A DNA stretch of 64,000 bases, from NCBI GenBank assembly GCA_964648485.1, contig CAZYOF010000019.1:1-64000 (forward strand), in the 5' to 3' direction. Of this stretch, positions 42,989 to 51,695 are shown piece by piece; within the stretch, counting starts at the first letter, position 1, and every line of letters starts with the position of its first letter. The translations under genes were made by a program, and so were the position numbers. This DNA comes from DAIOEK01 sp964648485. Its GTDB lineage: Bacteria > Chloroflexota > Anaerolineae > Anaerolineales > Anaerolineaceae. Under the pieces are notes generated by a model. It was not told where the DNA came from. It did not search any database and worked only from the letters and a program-made list of their open reading frames with translations.

Positions 42989-43018
42989 ATTGTAGGATTG
43001 TCACGTGGAAGAACTCAA
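42989..43018 (-). promoter_or_regulatory. Candidate leftward promoter toward flagellin
   Basis: On the minus strand TTGAGT (43018-43013) and TACAAT (42994-42989) are separated by 18 bases. It would give a very long flagellin leader and is therefore tentative. Confidence 0.3.
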
Positions 43019-43062
43019 TTTATCTAAATCTATGGATTTGTTTGTATATTGAAAAATTGAGT
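43013..43062. repeat. Inverted repeat between divergent promoters
   Basis: ACTCAATTT (43013-43021) and AAATTGAGT (43054-43062) are perfect inverted repeats with 32 bases between them. One arm supplies the -35 of the leftward promoter and the other abuts the -10 of the rightward promoter. It could be a shared operator. Confidence 0.4.
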
Positions 43063-43067
43063 ACAAT
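43038..43067 (+). promoter_or_regulatory. Candidate promoter of the TPR gene
   Basis: TTGTTT (43038-43043), 18 bases, then TACAAT (43062-43067). The start would be about 16 bases before the ATG at 43090, which has AGAGGA upstream. Confidence 0.4.
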
Positions 43068-43089
43068 GTGATAACAAAAGAGGATACCT

Positions 43090-43593
43090 ATGGCGAAGAA
43101 GACAATTACCCCTGCCACTGACATCAAGGAAGTCAATCTGGATGAAATCCTTGCTCAGGCAGGCAAAGCAATGCAGAAGCAGAACTACCGTGAAGCCATT
43201 AAATCATTGCAGATTATTACCAGCATGGTTCCTGAACATATCGAAGCCTGGAACAACCTGGGGGTAGCTTACCTGCTGGTGGGTGAGAATCAATCGGCAG
43301 AAGCCGCCCTGCGCTCCGGGTTGGAGCATGATCCTGAAAATCCGCATTTAGTGAAAAATCTCATCCAGTCGTTACTGCCTCAAGAAGAGAAGGTAATGGA
43401 GGGCATGAATATGCTGGTGAAATTCCTTGAAGTCCGTCCCCAGGATCCAGACGCACTTTATATGCTAGGTCGCTGCCTGGATGCAACCGGTGATTTCGAG
43501 AAATCCACCCTGATTTATGAACGTGTTTTGGAGCTGGAGCCACAATACCATCTGGCTGCACAGGCGTTGGAAGAAAACCAGAACCGCCAGTAG
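43090..43593 (+). CDS. TPR-repeat protein
   Basis: The 167-residue cytoplasmic protein has four TPR units from about residue 15: MQKQNYREAIKSLQIITSMV, EAWNNLGVAYLLVGENQSAE, ALYMLGRCLDATGDFEKSTL and LAAQALEENQ at the end. It serves as a protein-protein adaptor of unknown partner. It is divergent from flagellin across a shared regulatory region and closed by a strong terminator, so it is monocistronic. A motility role is possible but unsupported. Confidence 0.85.
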   Translation: MAKKTITPATDIKEVNLDEILAQAGKAMQKQNYREAIKSLQIITSMVPEHIEAWNNLGVAYLLVGENQSAEAALRSGLEHDPENPHLVKNLIQSLLPQEEKVMEGMNMLVKFLEVRPQDPDALYMLGRCLDATGDFEKSTLIYERVLELEPQYHLAAQALEENQNRQ

Positions 43594-43621
43594 TCATAAT
43601 CCGCTCTATGGCTTTTGCGTG

Positions 43622-43654
43622 CCCGGGGAACAAAACTCCCCGGGTTTTCGTTTT
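43622..43654 (+). terminator. Intrinsic terminator after the TPR gene
   Basis: A perfect 8-bp stem CCCGGGGA (43622-43629) with TCCCCGGG (43637-43644) is followed by TTTTCGTTTT. It lies 28 bases after the stop codon. Confidence 0.9.
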
Positions 43655-43686
43655 CTGTATAGGTTGTCTGAGTGGAGGAGGATATG

Positions 43687-45882
43687 ATGCGAAGAACCTG
43701 GATCTTTACCATATTTATTGCTTTGATCGCTGCATTTCTACCCTTGAGCAGTGTTTCAGCGGATGGGATTATTATCCCTGATCTGCCTGCGTGCTGGCCA
43801 CAGCCTTGCCCGCCATGGCATATGACTCCCTTGAATATTAAATACCATTACGTTACCGTTAATATCAATGATCAGGTGGCAGTAACCCGTGTAGATCAGG
43901 TTTTCGAGAACACCAACGATTGGACTGTGGAAGGTGTTTATACTTTTCCGATTTCCCGTGGAGCGGTGGTTACGAATTTCAAACTTTGGGTGGATGGAAA
44001 ACCCGTGGAAGGCAAGGTGCTGGATGCCGACTCTGCACGCGCTGAATATGAGAAAATTGTAAGGGAACTCCGGGATCCTGCATTACTTGAATATGCAGAC
44101 CGGGGCGCGGTAATGGCTCGCATTTTTCCCATTGCACCCGGAGAAGAGCGCCGCATTGAATTGGAATATACTGAAGCGCTGAGTGCTGAAAACGGGCTGG
44201 TCGCCTACCGCTATCCCCTGAATACAGAGAAATTTTCAGCTCAACCGCTGGAAAGTGTTTCAGTGACTGTGGAAATCACCTCCCCTAGCCCGGTGCTCAA
44301 TGTTTACTCACCGTCACACCCCATCCGCGCGACGAGCAAAACCCCCAATCAATGGATGGCAAGTTATGAGGAATCTCAAGTAAAACCGGATCAGGATTTT
44401 CTGCTTTACTACTCTATTGGAACAGAAGAAGGGATACATCTCCTTTCTTATCGGGATGTTACCGATACAGCTGACCAGGATGGTTACTTTTTAATGATGA
44501 TCACGCCACCTGCTGCGGTGGATGAGGATGTTCTTCCCAAGAATCTGATACTGGTCTTGGATCACTCCGGCAGCATGGAAGGGGAGAAATTCAGGCAGGC
44601 TATCTCTGCTGCAAGGTTTATTTTGCAGCATCTGAACCCAAATGATTATTTCAATATTGTCACTTTTTCATCTGCTGTAGAAACTTTCGCCCCTTATTTA
44701 CAACCAGCTGAGAATCGCACCATGGCAGAAGCCTGGCTGGATGGAGTTTCTCCAGGCGGTTCAACCAATATCCAGGATGCATTGCTTACCGGAGTGAAGA
44801 TGGATTCCGGCTCACGTCCGACTTATCTCATCTTCCTTACTGATGGATTGCCTACGATCGGTGAAGTCAATTCCAGCCGAATATTAGGGAACGTTCAGGA
44901 AAACGCCGGGAAATCCATCCGTCTTTTTACTTTTGGCGTTGGGTATGACGTAGATACCTTCCTTCTGGATCAGTTGGCAACGAATCATCATGGCAGCAGC
45001 ACCTATGTCAGACCGGGTGAGGATGCTGAAGAGACAATATCATCCTTTTATCAAAAAATAAGCGCGCCAGTTCTGACAGACTTAAAACTGGCAGTTCAGG
45101 GAGCGGGAATCTATGACGTTCAGCCAGCACCTTTACCCGATCTGTTTTATGGGTCTCAGCTGATTATCACTGGCAGATACCGGAACTCCGGGTCAGCACA
45201 AATCAGATTAACCGCCATAAAGGGGAACACACCCTATGAAAAGATAGTGGATGGCGTGATTTTCTCCGATGGTTCTGAAATAGATTCTGTCCAGCTATCC
45301 TATCTCTCAAGAATCTGGGCTGCCCGGAAGATTGGCAACCTCTTGAACCAGGTTCGTATGCATGGTGCAGAAAAGGAAACCATTGCGCAAATCGTTGCTT
45401 TATCCATACGGTTTGGGATTGTCACACCTTACACTTCATATCTGGTCACTGAACCAGATGCGCTCGGAGTGGAAGCGCAGCAACGGATTGCAGAGCAGGA
45501 ATTTTCGGTCCAAGCAGCTATGCCTACTCAGGTGAGTGGTGCCGGTGCCGTGAACAAGGCAGCGGATGCCGGGGCTATGAGCGCAGCTGAGAATTTGGGC
45601 GGAGCATACGGTCGTGGGGGTAGCGGAGGAGGCGGTGGGGAACCTGAACCCATCATACAGGATTTGGTGAAGTCCGCTGGATCACGCACCTTTGTCCTCA
45701 AAGATGGTGTCTGGATCGATACCCGGTTTGACCCTGCTAGCGATAAACCCGTGCAGATTAAATTCCTGTCAAGCGAATATTTCAGGCTGGTAACTTCCGA
45801 TGCCGACCTGGCTGCCGGATTGGCTCTTGGTAACAGGGTGATAATAATTTCTGGTGACCAGGTTTATGAGGTAGTTGAATAG
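43687..45882 (+). CDS. Secreted VIT/vWA-domain protein (inter-alpha-trypsin inhibitor heavy-chain-like)
   Basis: GGAGGAGG at 43674-43681 sets the start at ATG 43687, or 43684. The roughly 731-residue protein has a signal peptide (RRTWIFTIFIALIAAFLPLSS). A VIT domain lies at about 40-170 (VTRVDQVFENTNDWTVEGVY, ARAEYEKIVRELRDPALLEY). A von Willebrand A domain with an intact MIDAS (LVLDHSGSMEGEKF, plus downstream T and D) spans about 290-470. A glycine-rich spacer (GRGGSGGGGG) precedes a short beta C-terminal domain. No C-terminal anchor is seen. The likely role is metal-dependent extracellular binding. It follows a terminator, so it is transcribed on its own. Confidence 0.88.
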   Translation: MRRTWIFTIFIALIAAFLPLSSVSADGIIIPDLPACWPQPCPPWHMTPLNIKYHYVTVNINDQVAVTRVDQVFENTNDWTVEGVYTFPISRGAVVTNFKLWVDGKPVEGKVLDADSARAEYEKIVRELRDPALLEYADRGAVMARIFPIAPGEERRIELEYTEALSAENGLVAYRYPLNTEKFSAQPLESVSVTVEITSPSPVLNVYSPSHPIRATSKTPNQWMASYEESQVKPDQDFLLYYSIGTEEGIHLLSYRDVTDTADQDGYFLMMITPPAAVDEDVLPKNLILVLDHSGSMEGEKFRQAISAARFILQHLNPNDYFNIVTFSSAVETFAPYLQPAENRTMAEAWLDGVSPGGSTNIQDALLTGVKMDSGSRPTYLIFLTDGLPTIGEVNSSRILGNVQENAGKSIRLFTFGVGYDVDTFLLDQLATNHHGSSTYVRPGEDAEETISSFYQKISAPVLTDLKLAVQGAGIYDVQPAPLPDLFYGSQLIITGRYRNSGSAQIRLTAIKGNTPYEKIVDGVIFSDGSEIDSVQLSYLSRIWAARKIGNLLNQVRMHGAEKETIAQIVALSIRFGIVTPYTSYLVTEPDALGVEAQQRIAEQEFSVQAAMPTQVSGAGAVNKAADAGAMSAAENLGGAYGRGGSGGGGGEPEPIIQDLVKSAGSRTFVLKDGVWIDTRFDPASDKPVQIKFLSSEYFRLVTSDADLAAGLALGNRVIIISGDQVYEVVE

Positions 45883-45915
45883 ACTCGATTTAGTCTAAAC
45901 TGATTCAAGATTATA

Positions 45916-45950
45916 ACCAGCGGGCGGCAACTGCCACCCGCTGGTATAAT
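45916..45950 (+). promoter_or_regulatory. Hairpin plus TATAAT directly before the helicase gene
   Basis: CCAGCGGG (45917-45924) pairs with CCCGCTGG (45937-45944), with an inner GGC/GCC stem. TATAAT (45945-45950) follows at once, and the ATG at 45957 is 6 bases further. Transcription would begin at or next to the ATG, giving a leaderless mRNA. The hairpin could end the upstream transcript or act as an operator. No -35 or Shine-Dalgarno sequence is visible. Confidence 0.4.
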
Positions 45951-45956
45951 CAACGC

Positions 45957-48761
45957 ATGCCTTCCATCGTTGCAATAGATGTTGAAACCACCGGTCTGGA
46001 TCCACGCCGCGACGCCATTATCGAGATTGGCGCCGTTCGCTTTAATGAAGATGGTATCCAGGATGAGTGGCGCTCGTATGTGAACCCCGGCAGACAGATT
46101 CCACCTTTCATTACACAGCTCACTGGAATCAAGAATGAAAATGTTGTGGATGCTCCCACGCTGAAAGCACTTGCGCCGGAGCTGGTTGTTTTTGTAGAGG
46201 AATCTCCCATACTGGGGCAGAATGTAAAATTTGACCTCAGCTTTTTACGCAAGGCAGGAATCTTATTTGATCATCCTTGGATCGATACATTTGAAATGGC
46301 ATCCATTCTACTGCCAGATGCAAGAAGGTATAACCTGGGAGCGCTGGCAATGGAATTGGGGATTGATGTGCCCGATGACTTACACAATGCTCTGACCGAT
46401 GCACGCCTGACGGCACAGGTTTATCGGGAATTGTTCAAGAGAATGCTTGATCCGGAATGTGGGTTATCACCTGATTTATTGTCAGAAATACTGCGTTTGA
46501 GTGAACCCTTTGAGTGGGGAGCACGCTTGCCAATGGAGTGGGCTTTTAGGCGCAAAGCACGTCAGGGGATTCTTCCCAAAAAGGGCAGCGGTTCTAGTGA
46601 AGGTTTGTTTGCAGTATCTTCATACAAAGCGCCTCTCAAACCGCGCGATGAGATGCAGGCGCTGGATATTGAACTGATCGCCTCGCATCTTGAAAATGGC
46701 GGTTCGTTCCAGAAACATTTTTCTGGTTTTGAATACCGCTCCCAACAGGTGGAGATGCTCCGCAAGGTAGCGGATTCCTTCAATATCGGTGCACATCTTT
46801 TGGTGGAAGCAGCCACTGGAACCGGAAAATCTTACGGGTATCTGATCCCGGCAGCTTTCTGGGCACTTCAAAATAATGCCAGGGTGGTTATCTCGACCAA
46901 TACCATCAATCTGCAGGAACAATTAATTAAAAAAGATATTCCTGATCTAAAAGAAGCGCTCAGCTTGGATTTACAGACTTGCGTATTAAAAGGAAAGAAC
47001 AATTACCTTTGTCCGCGACGATTGGAAGCTGCCCGTTTACGCCCACCCGAATCACTCGAAGAAATGCGGGTGCTTGCCAAAGTACTGGTCTGGCTGAGCC
47101 GGGGCGGCAGTGGGGACAGGACTGAGATCAATCTGACCGGGCCGGATGAACGCGATGCCTGGAGTAAACTCTCGGCAGACGATGAAGCCTGCTCAATTGA
47201 AAATTGCATAAAACGAACCGGTGGTGCCTGTCCCTTTTACCAGGCACATCAGGCTGCTCAATCAGCCCACCTGATTGTTGTTAATCATGCCCTTCTCCTG
47301 GCAGATATCTCTACCGGAAGTCGCGTTTTACCAGAATATCAATACTTAATAGTAGATGAAGGTCACCACCTTGAGGATGCCACAACCAATGCTTTAGCAT
47401 TCAGGGTTACCTACCAGGAAATTGAACGCATCCTCAAAGAACTGGGTGGTTCTTCCAGTGGAGTTCTGGGTAGATTCCTTAACATCATCCACCGGGTAAT
47501 CTCTCCCGGCGATCTGGCTGCTTTAGAGAAGGAAATAAAAAGTACCACTGATACAGCTGCCCGTGTTCAGCGCCAGTTGCAGGGATTTTTCAGGGAGATA
47601 GAAGATTTCTTGAAAATGCAGGAGAATCCCGGGCAATCAGTGAACTACTCTCAACAGGTACGAATTACTTCAGGAACACGTACTCAACCGGATTGGTCGG
47701 CGGTGGAAATATTGTGGGATGATCTCAACTCATCTCTCAAGCAAGTAATCAGCCAGGTAACATCAATATATACCTGGATTGGTGACCATCAGGAAATCGA
47801 TTCGGATGATTTAACCGATTCACAGGGATCCATCGGTACCCTGATTCGCCGCTTTTCCGAAATCCAAACTAACCTGAATGGATTGGTGTCCAATCCAGCT
47901 ACCGACCGCGTGTACTGGGTGGAGATGAACAATACAGGCAGCCGCATCAGTCTAAATGCAGCGCCTTTGCAGATCGGACCAATGATGCGGCAGCATCTCT
48001 GGAACCAAAAAAATTCAATCATTGTCACATCTGCTACCCTGACAACAGCCGGTGATTTTTCTTATTTACGCGGCAGGCTTGAGGCGGAAGATGCCGATGA
48101 ACTGGCGGTTGGTTCTCCCTTTGATTACGAAGATGCAGCTATGCTCTATCTGGTTAATGACATCCCGGAACCCACCATGGGATCCAGCTATCAGCAGGAG
48201 TTAAACAATATCCTGTTACGCTTAAGTAAAACTACTGAAGGACGTCTGCTGGCTCTATTTACCAGTTACTCTCAACTGAAGCAGACATCAGCCTATTTAA
48301 GCCCGCTCCTGATAGATAAAGGGATTACTGTCTATGAACAGGCAGAAGGTGCCTCGGCAGCAAGTCTGCTAGAAAGTTTCAAGAGCAACGAAAAATCTGT
48401 GCTTCTGGGAACCCGCTCATTTTGGGAAGGTATCGATGTTCCCGGGCAAGCCCTCTCTGTGCTGGCAATTACCAAGATTCCATTTGATGTCCCTTCTGAC
48501 CCCATTATAGCTGCGCGTGGAGAGACTTTTGATGATCCATTTAATGAATACAATCTGCCAGAAGCTATTTTACGTTTTAGACAGGGATTTGGCAGGTTGA
48601 TCCGAACAAAATCTGATCGAGGCGTAGTTGTTATTCTAGATAAACGCATACTTACCAAGAAATATGGTAAGCTATTCTTAGATTCAATTCCTCGCTGCAC
48701 CACCCGCATTGGATCATCCATCGAGTTACCTCGTGTGGTGGAAAAATGGCTTAATCGTTAA
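45957..48761 (+). CDS. dinG: DinG-family helicase fused to a DnaQ-like 3'-5' exonuclease
   Basis: The 934-residue protein has an N-terminal DEDDh exonuclease (about 1-165: VAIDVETTGLDPRRDAI, GQNVKFDLSFL, LHNALTDARLTAQVY). From about 255 it is an XPD/DinG superfamily 2 helicase: Walker A EAATGTGKSYGYL, DEAH variant VDEGHH, and a C-terminal helicase half (GTRSFWEGIDVPGQALSVLA, RFRQGFGRLIRTKSDRG). Cysteines C352, C412, C417 and C425 have the spacing expected for the 4Fe-4S cluster of DinG/XPD helicases. The fusion is the Gram-positive arrangement, which often lacks the cluster. Its role is in DNA repair or R-loop processing. Confidence 0.93.
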   Translation: MPSIVAIDVETTGLDPRRDAIIEIGAVRFNEDGIQDEWRSYVNPGRQIPPFITQLTGIKNENVVDAPTLKALAPELVVFVEESPILGQNVKFDLSFLRKAGILFDHPWIDTFEMASILLPDARRYNLGALAMELGIDVPDDLHNALTDARLTAQVYRELFKRMLDPECGLSPDLLSEILRLSEPFEWGARLPMEWAFRRKARQGILPKKGSGSSEGLFAVSSYKAPLKPRDEMQALDIELIASHLENGGSFQKHFSGFEYRSQQVEMLRKVADSFNIGAHLLVEAATGTGKSYGYLIPAAFWALQNNARVVISTNTINLQEQLIKKDIPDLKEALSLDLQTCVLKGKNNYLCPRRLEAARLRPPESLEEMRVLAKVLVWLSRGGSGDRTEINLTGPDERDAWSKLSADDEACSIENCIKRTGGACPFYQAHQAAQSAHLIVVNHALLLADISTGSRVLPEYQYLIVDEGHHLEDATTNALAFRVTYQEIERILKELGGSSSGVLGRFLNIIHRVISPGDLAALEKEIKSTTDTAARVQRQLQGFFREIEDFLKMQENPGQSVNYSQQVRITSGTRTQPDWSAVEILWDDLNSSLKQVISQVTSIYTWIGDHQEIDSDDLTDSQGSIGTLIRRFSEIQTNLNGLVSNPATDRVYWVEMNNTGSRISLNAAPLQIGPMMRQHLWNQKNSIIVTSATLTTAGDFSYLRGRLEAEDADELAVGSPFDYEDAAMLYLVNDIPEPTMGSSYQQELNNILLRLSKTTEGRLLALFTSYSQLKQTSAYLSPLLIDKGITVYEQAEGASAASLLESFKSNEKSVLLGTRSFWEGIDVPGQALSVLAITKIPFDVPSDPIIAARGETFDDPFNEYNLPEAILRFRQGFGRLIRTKSDRGVVVILDKRILTKKYGKLFLDSIPRCTTRIGSSIELPRVVEKWLNR

Positions 48762-48783
48762 TGCATCAAAGTGAGGTGTTCCT

Positions 48784-49284
48784 GTGGATTTAAATATCCG
48801 GGAAATGAAGCCTGAAGATTGGCAAATTGTTCGATCGATTTACGAAGAAGGGATCGCCACCGAACTGGCTACCTTTGAAACACAATCACCCGAATGGAAA
48901 AAATGGGATAAAGCACATATCCAAACCTGCCGCCTGGTAGCAGAAGAATATTTATTGGGGATTGTAGGGTGGGCTGCACTTTCTCCAGTTTCCAACCGCG
49001 AAGTATATTCAGGGGTGATGGAAGTCAGTGTTTATGTCGCGCAGACTTCACGTGGTAAAGGTATTGGAAAGAAACTGCTGCAGCGCTTGATACAAGACTC
49101 GGAAGCAAATGGTATCTGGACATTGCAATCATCCATACTCTCTGAAAATGAAGCCAGCATTCGCCTCCATCTCATCAGTGGATTTCGCCTGGTTGGTAAA
49201 AGGGAACGGCTGGGAAAATTAAATAGACAATGGCGTGATGTGGTGCTTATGGAGCGCAGAAGTAAAAAAGTAGGTATGAATTAG
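48784..49284 (+). CDS. GNAT acetyltransferase, phosphinothricin-acetyltransferase-like
   Basis: The start is GTG 48784 with GAGGTG about 6 bases upstream. The 166-residue protein has the GNAT fold: NIREMKPEDWQIVRSIYEEG, the acetyl-CoA loop QTSRGKGIGKKLLQRLI, and late motifs SILSENEASIRLHLISGFRL and RWRDVVLMERR. These enzymes N-acetylate small amines such as methionine sulfoximine or phosphinothricin. The real substrate is unknown. It follows the helicase by 22 bases and ends at a strong bidirectional terminator. Confidence 0.88.
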   Translation: MDLNIREMKPEDWQIVRSIYEEGIATELATFETQSPEWKKWDKAHIQTCRLVAEEYLLGIVGWAALSPVSNREVYSGVMEVSVYVAQTSRGKGIGKKLLQRLIQDSEANGIWTLQSSILSENEASIRLHLISGFRLVGKRERLGKLNRQWRDVVLMERRSKKVGMN

Positions 49285-49298
49285 TTTGTTAGCTCTAA

Positions 49299-49345
49299 AA
49301 TAAAAGAGATATGAGGTTAATGACTATCCTCATATCTCTTTTATT
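49299..49345. terminator. Bidirectional intrinsic terminator between the acetyltransferase and fhs
   Basis: A perfect 18-bp inverted repeat (49299-49316 with 49328-49345) has an A-rich left flank and T-rich right flank, so it can terminate transcription from both convergent genes. Confidence 0.9.
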
Positions 49346-49356
49346 ATCCTCTTGAA

Positions 49357-51291
49357 TTAGAAAAGTCCAAGTACTTTTCCGGTTTCAAGGTCCAGATCGA
49401 TATCATAAAAGGCAGGGCGGGTTGGTAAACCCGGCATGGTGCTCATCTTACCGAGCAGCGGGTATAGAAATCCCGCTCCAACAGATGCCCGGATCTCCCT
49501 GACTGTAACCCGGAAGCCCTTGGGAACACCCTTTATAGTTGGGTCAGCTGAGAGGGAGAGATGCGTTTTTGCCATGCAAATGGGCAGAGTTCCAAAGCCA
49601 AGCCGGGTATAAGCATTAATCTGGTCATCTGCTTCTGGAGTGTAATCCACGCCATCTGCACCATAAATTTCTTTTGCAATGACTTCAATCTTATCCTTGA
49701 TCGAAATTTCCAGGGGGTATAAGAAATTAAACTGGCTTGGCTTTTCGGCTGCCTTAACTACAGCTTCAGCCAGTGCAACTGCTCCTGCGCCGCCTTCTTC
49801 CCAATGGCGGCTGACAACGGCATCCTCTGCCCCGGCACGGATCGCTGCTTCACGGATCAGTTCTAACTCGGCAGAAGTATCGGTGGCAAATGTATTAACT
49901 GCAACTACTACCGGTATGCCAAATTTTCGGGCAATGGAGATATGATGTTCCATATTCGGTAACCCTGCCCGAAGCAGGTCGAGATTCTCATCAGTATAAG
50001 CAGGATCCAATGGTTTGCCCGCAACCACCTTGGGACCTCCCCCATGCATCTTTAGCGCTCGAACTGTAGCTACCAGCACGACAACATTGGGTACCAATCC
50101 GGAAGTTCGGCACTTAATATCCATAAATTTTTCCATACCAATATCCGCACCAAAGCCAGATTCAGTAACTACGTAATCAGCCAGTTTTAATGCGATCTGG
50201 TCAGCCAGAATGGAGCTATTACCATGTGCAATATTCGCGAATGGTCCAGCGTGGACAAATACGGGCGTTCCTTCTAGAGTCTGCATCAAATTGGGTTTTA
50301 TGGCATCACGCATTAATACAGTAAGTGCGCCCGCGATGCCAATATCTTCAGCAGTAATAGCTTCACCAGAACGGCTCAAACCTATTACCATCTTGCCGAA
50401 TCTCTCACGCATATCCCTTAGGCTGGTTGTGAGTGCCAGAATTGCCATAATTTCGCTCGCAACCGTGATATCAAATCCGGTATCCCTCTCATGTCCAATC
50501 TCTTCCGGACCCTTTCCAACGGTAATTCCACGTAGCAAGCGGTCATTGGTATCCATAACCCGCTTCCAGGTGATGGTGTCGGGATCAATATCGAGACGGC
50601 ACAATCGGTTACGTTCTTCAGTTGTCAGGTCATCAGGATTTGTCTTTGTGATTCCAAGCTTAGCCAGGCGACCGAGTAACCCTTTTCCAAATGTACGTTT
50701 CCCTTTTTTATCTGGCGGGCAAAGCCGATTGAATAATTGTTCGTCTGTTGCGCCTGATTCATGCAGCATCCGGGCATCGATTGCCGCTGCAAGCAGGTTA
50801 TTTGCAGCTGTGATCGCATGAATATCTCCCGTCAGGTGGAGGTTAAATTCTTCCATTGGTATCACCTGGCTGTATCCACCGCCTGCGGCACCGCCTTTAA
50901 TTCCAAAGGTTGGTCCCTGGCTGGGTTGTCGAATACAGGTGATAACAGATTTTTGCAGATGTGCTCCTAAAGCCTGGCTTAATCCAACTGTGGTTGTTGT
51001 TTTTCCTTCCCCCAACGGTGTGGGTGTGATCGCAGTGACATCGACATACTTTCCATTCGGATGATCCTTCAAACGATCCAGAATCTCCAGCTTTACTTTT
51101 GCCTTATGGCTACCATAAAGTTCAAGTTCCTCACTTAGAATGCCAATCTCATCTGCCACTATACTGATGGGTTTCAAAGTTGCAGATTGGGCAATTTCAA
51201 TATCGGAGGGAACCGGTTTTATAAGTTCCAATTTAGTTGGAGAAAACGGTTTTCGTAAAAAACTTTCCTGTGGTGACATTATCAGCGCCAT
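49357..51291 (-). CDS. fhs: Formate-tetrahydrofolate ligase, long type
   Basis: The 644-residue enzyme makes 10-formyl-THF from formate, THF and ATP. P-loop TPLGEGKTTT is at 91-100, followed by RQPSQGPTFGIKGGAAGGGY and FNLHLTGDIHAITAANNLLA. Compared with the usual bacterial enzyme (about 555 residues) it has an N-terminal extension and an insertion at about 182-236 (FGKGLLGRLAKLGITKTNPD and DLTTEERNRLCRLDIDPDTI) that resembles the synthetase domain of eukaryotic C1-THF synthase. The start may be ATG 51291 or ATG 51279; the AAAGG element suits either poorly. It appears monocistronic. Confidence 0.95.
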   Translation of the reverse strand: MALIMSPQESFLRKPFSPTKLELIKPVPSDIEIAQSATLKPISIVADEIGILSEELELYGSHKAKVKLEILDRLKDHPNGKYVDVTAITPTPLGEGKTTTTVGLSQALGAHLQKSVITCIRQPSQGPTFGIKGGAAGGGYSQVIPMEEFNLHLTGDIHAITAANNLLAAAIDARMLHESGATDEQLFNRLCPPDKKGKRTFGKGLLGRLAKLGITKTNPDDLTTEERNRLCRLDIDPDTITWKRVMDTNDRLLRGITVGKGPEEIGHERDTGFDITVASEIMAILALTTSLRDMRERFGKMVIGLSRSGEAITAEDIGIAGALTVLMRDAIKPNLMQTLEGTPVFVHAGPFANIAHGNSSILADQIALKLADYVVTESGFGADIGMEKFMDIKCRTSGLVPNVVVLVATVRALKMHGGGPKVVAGKPLDPAYTDENLDLLRAGLPNMEHHISIARKFGIPVVVAVNTFATDTSAELELIREAAIRAGAEDAVVSRHWEEGGAGAVALAEAVVKAAEKPSQFNFLYPLEISIKDKIEVIAKEIYGADGVDYTPEADDQINAYTRLGFGTLPICMAKTHLSLSADPTIKGVPKGFRVTVREIRASVGAGFLYPLLGKMSTMPGLPTRPAFYDIDLDLETGKVLGLF

Positions 51292-51448
51292 CCTTTCTCT
51301 ATCAAGCTATATAGCAAATCTTTAATAGTATTTGATCCTTTTCATTATATATCCAACCAGCTTGCGTACTGATTTCAAATAGAAGGATTCTATTTAAAGA
51401 TAAATGGCGGATTGCAATAGGAGCAAATTGGACCACATTTGCCTCTAT

Positions 51449-51503
51449 TGTAAGGTTTATGTAAGGTTATATTAATGAAACTAACCATATGCTAACCTAT
51501 AAT
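51449..51503 (+). promoter_or_regulatory. Promoter of the riboswitch-sortase unit with two pairs of 11-bp direct repeats
   Basis: ATGAAA (51475-51480), 17 bases, then TATAAT (51498-51503). TGTAAGGTT occurs at 51449 and 51460; CTAACC occurs at 51481 and 51492. Both pairs have an 11-base period, and the second pair lies within the promoter spacer. One-turn direct repeats are typical of OmpR/PhoB-type regulators. Confidence 0.5.
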
Positions 51504-51542
51504 CAGTCTAGATGTATTATTGGTACCTTAAGATTTGAATCG

Positions 51543-51623
51543 ATAAGGGCACACCCGGTGAAAACCGGCGCCGCAAAGCTATGGGTCTAAAGCGTAAAGC
51601 AATGACTGCCAGGCCGCCGAAAT
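51543..51623 (+). ncRNA. Cyclic di-GMP-I (GEMM-I) riboswitch
   Basis: The aptamer shows the GEMM-I layout. An AGGGCACACC segment leads to the P2 hairpin closed by a GAAA tetraloop (CCGGT-GAAA-ACCGG). The conserved GCCGCAAAGC and TATGGGTCTAA follow, then a second hairpin, then ATGACTGCCAGGCCGCCGAA, matching the GACTGCCAGGTTGCCGA consensus. It lies about 40 bases after the predicted transcription start and 72 bases before the sortase-like ATG. A TGTCC-AAGA-GGACA hairpin (51680-51693) over the ribosome site could be the expression platform. Confidence 0.9.
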
Positions 51624-51679
51624 CAACATTCCAATGGAATTCCCCTTCGGTAAACAACCCAAGCTGCGCGGTCAAGCCC

Positions 51680-51693
51680 TGTCCAAGAGGACA
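51680..51693 (+). promoter_or_regulatory. Hairpin masking the ribosome site of the sortase-like gene
   Basis: TGTCC (51680-51684) pairs with GGACA (51689-51693), loop AAGA, burying the AGAGGA Shine-Dalgarno sequence just before ATG 51696. It may be the translational switch of the upstream c-di-GMP riboswitch. Confidence 0.45.
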
Positions 51694-51695
51694 AG

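Larger units (their letters stand above)
42530..43089. other. 560-base intergenic region upstream of flagellin, no gene seen
   Basis: No plausible gene was found on either strand. It separates the leftward flagellin gene from a rightward TPR gene. It holds the flagellin leader hairpins (42532-42569), candidate divergent promoters (42989-43067) and an inverted repeat. The leader from the candidate promoter to flagellin would be about 450 bases, unusually long, so a closer promoter that I could not identify may exist. No sigma-28 match was found here. Confidence 0.5.
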
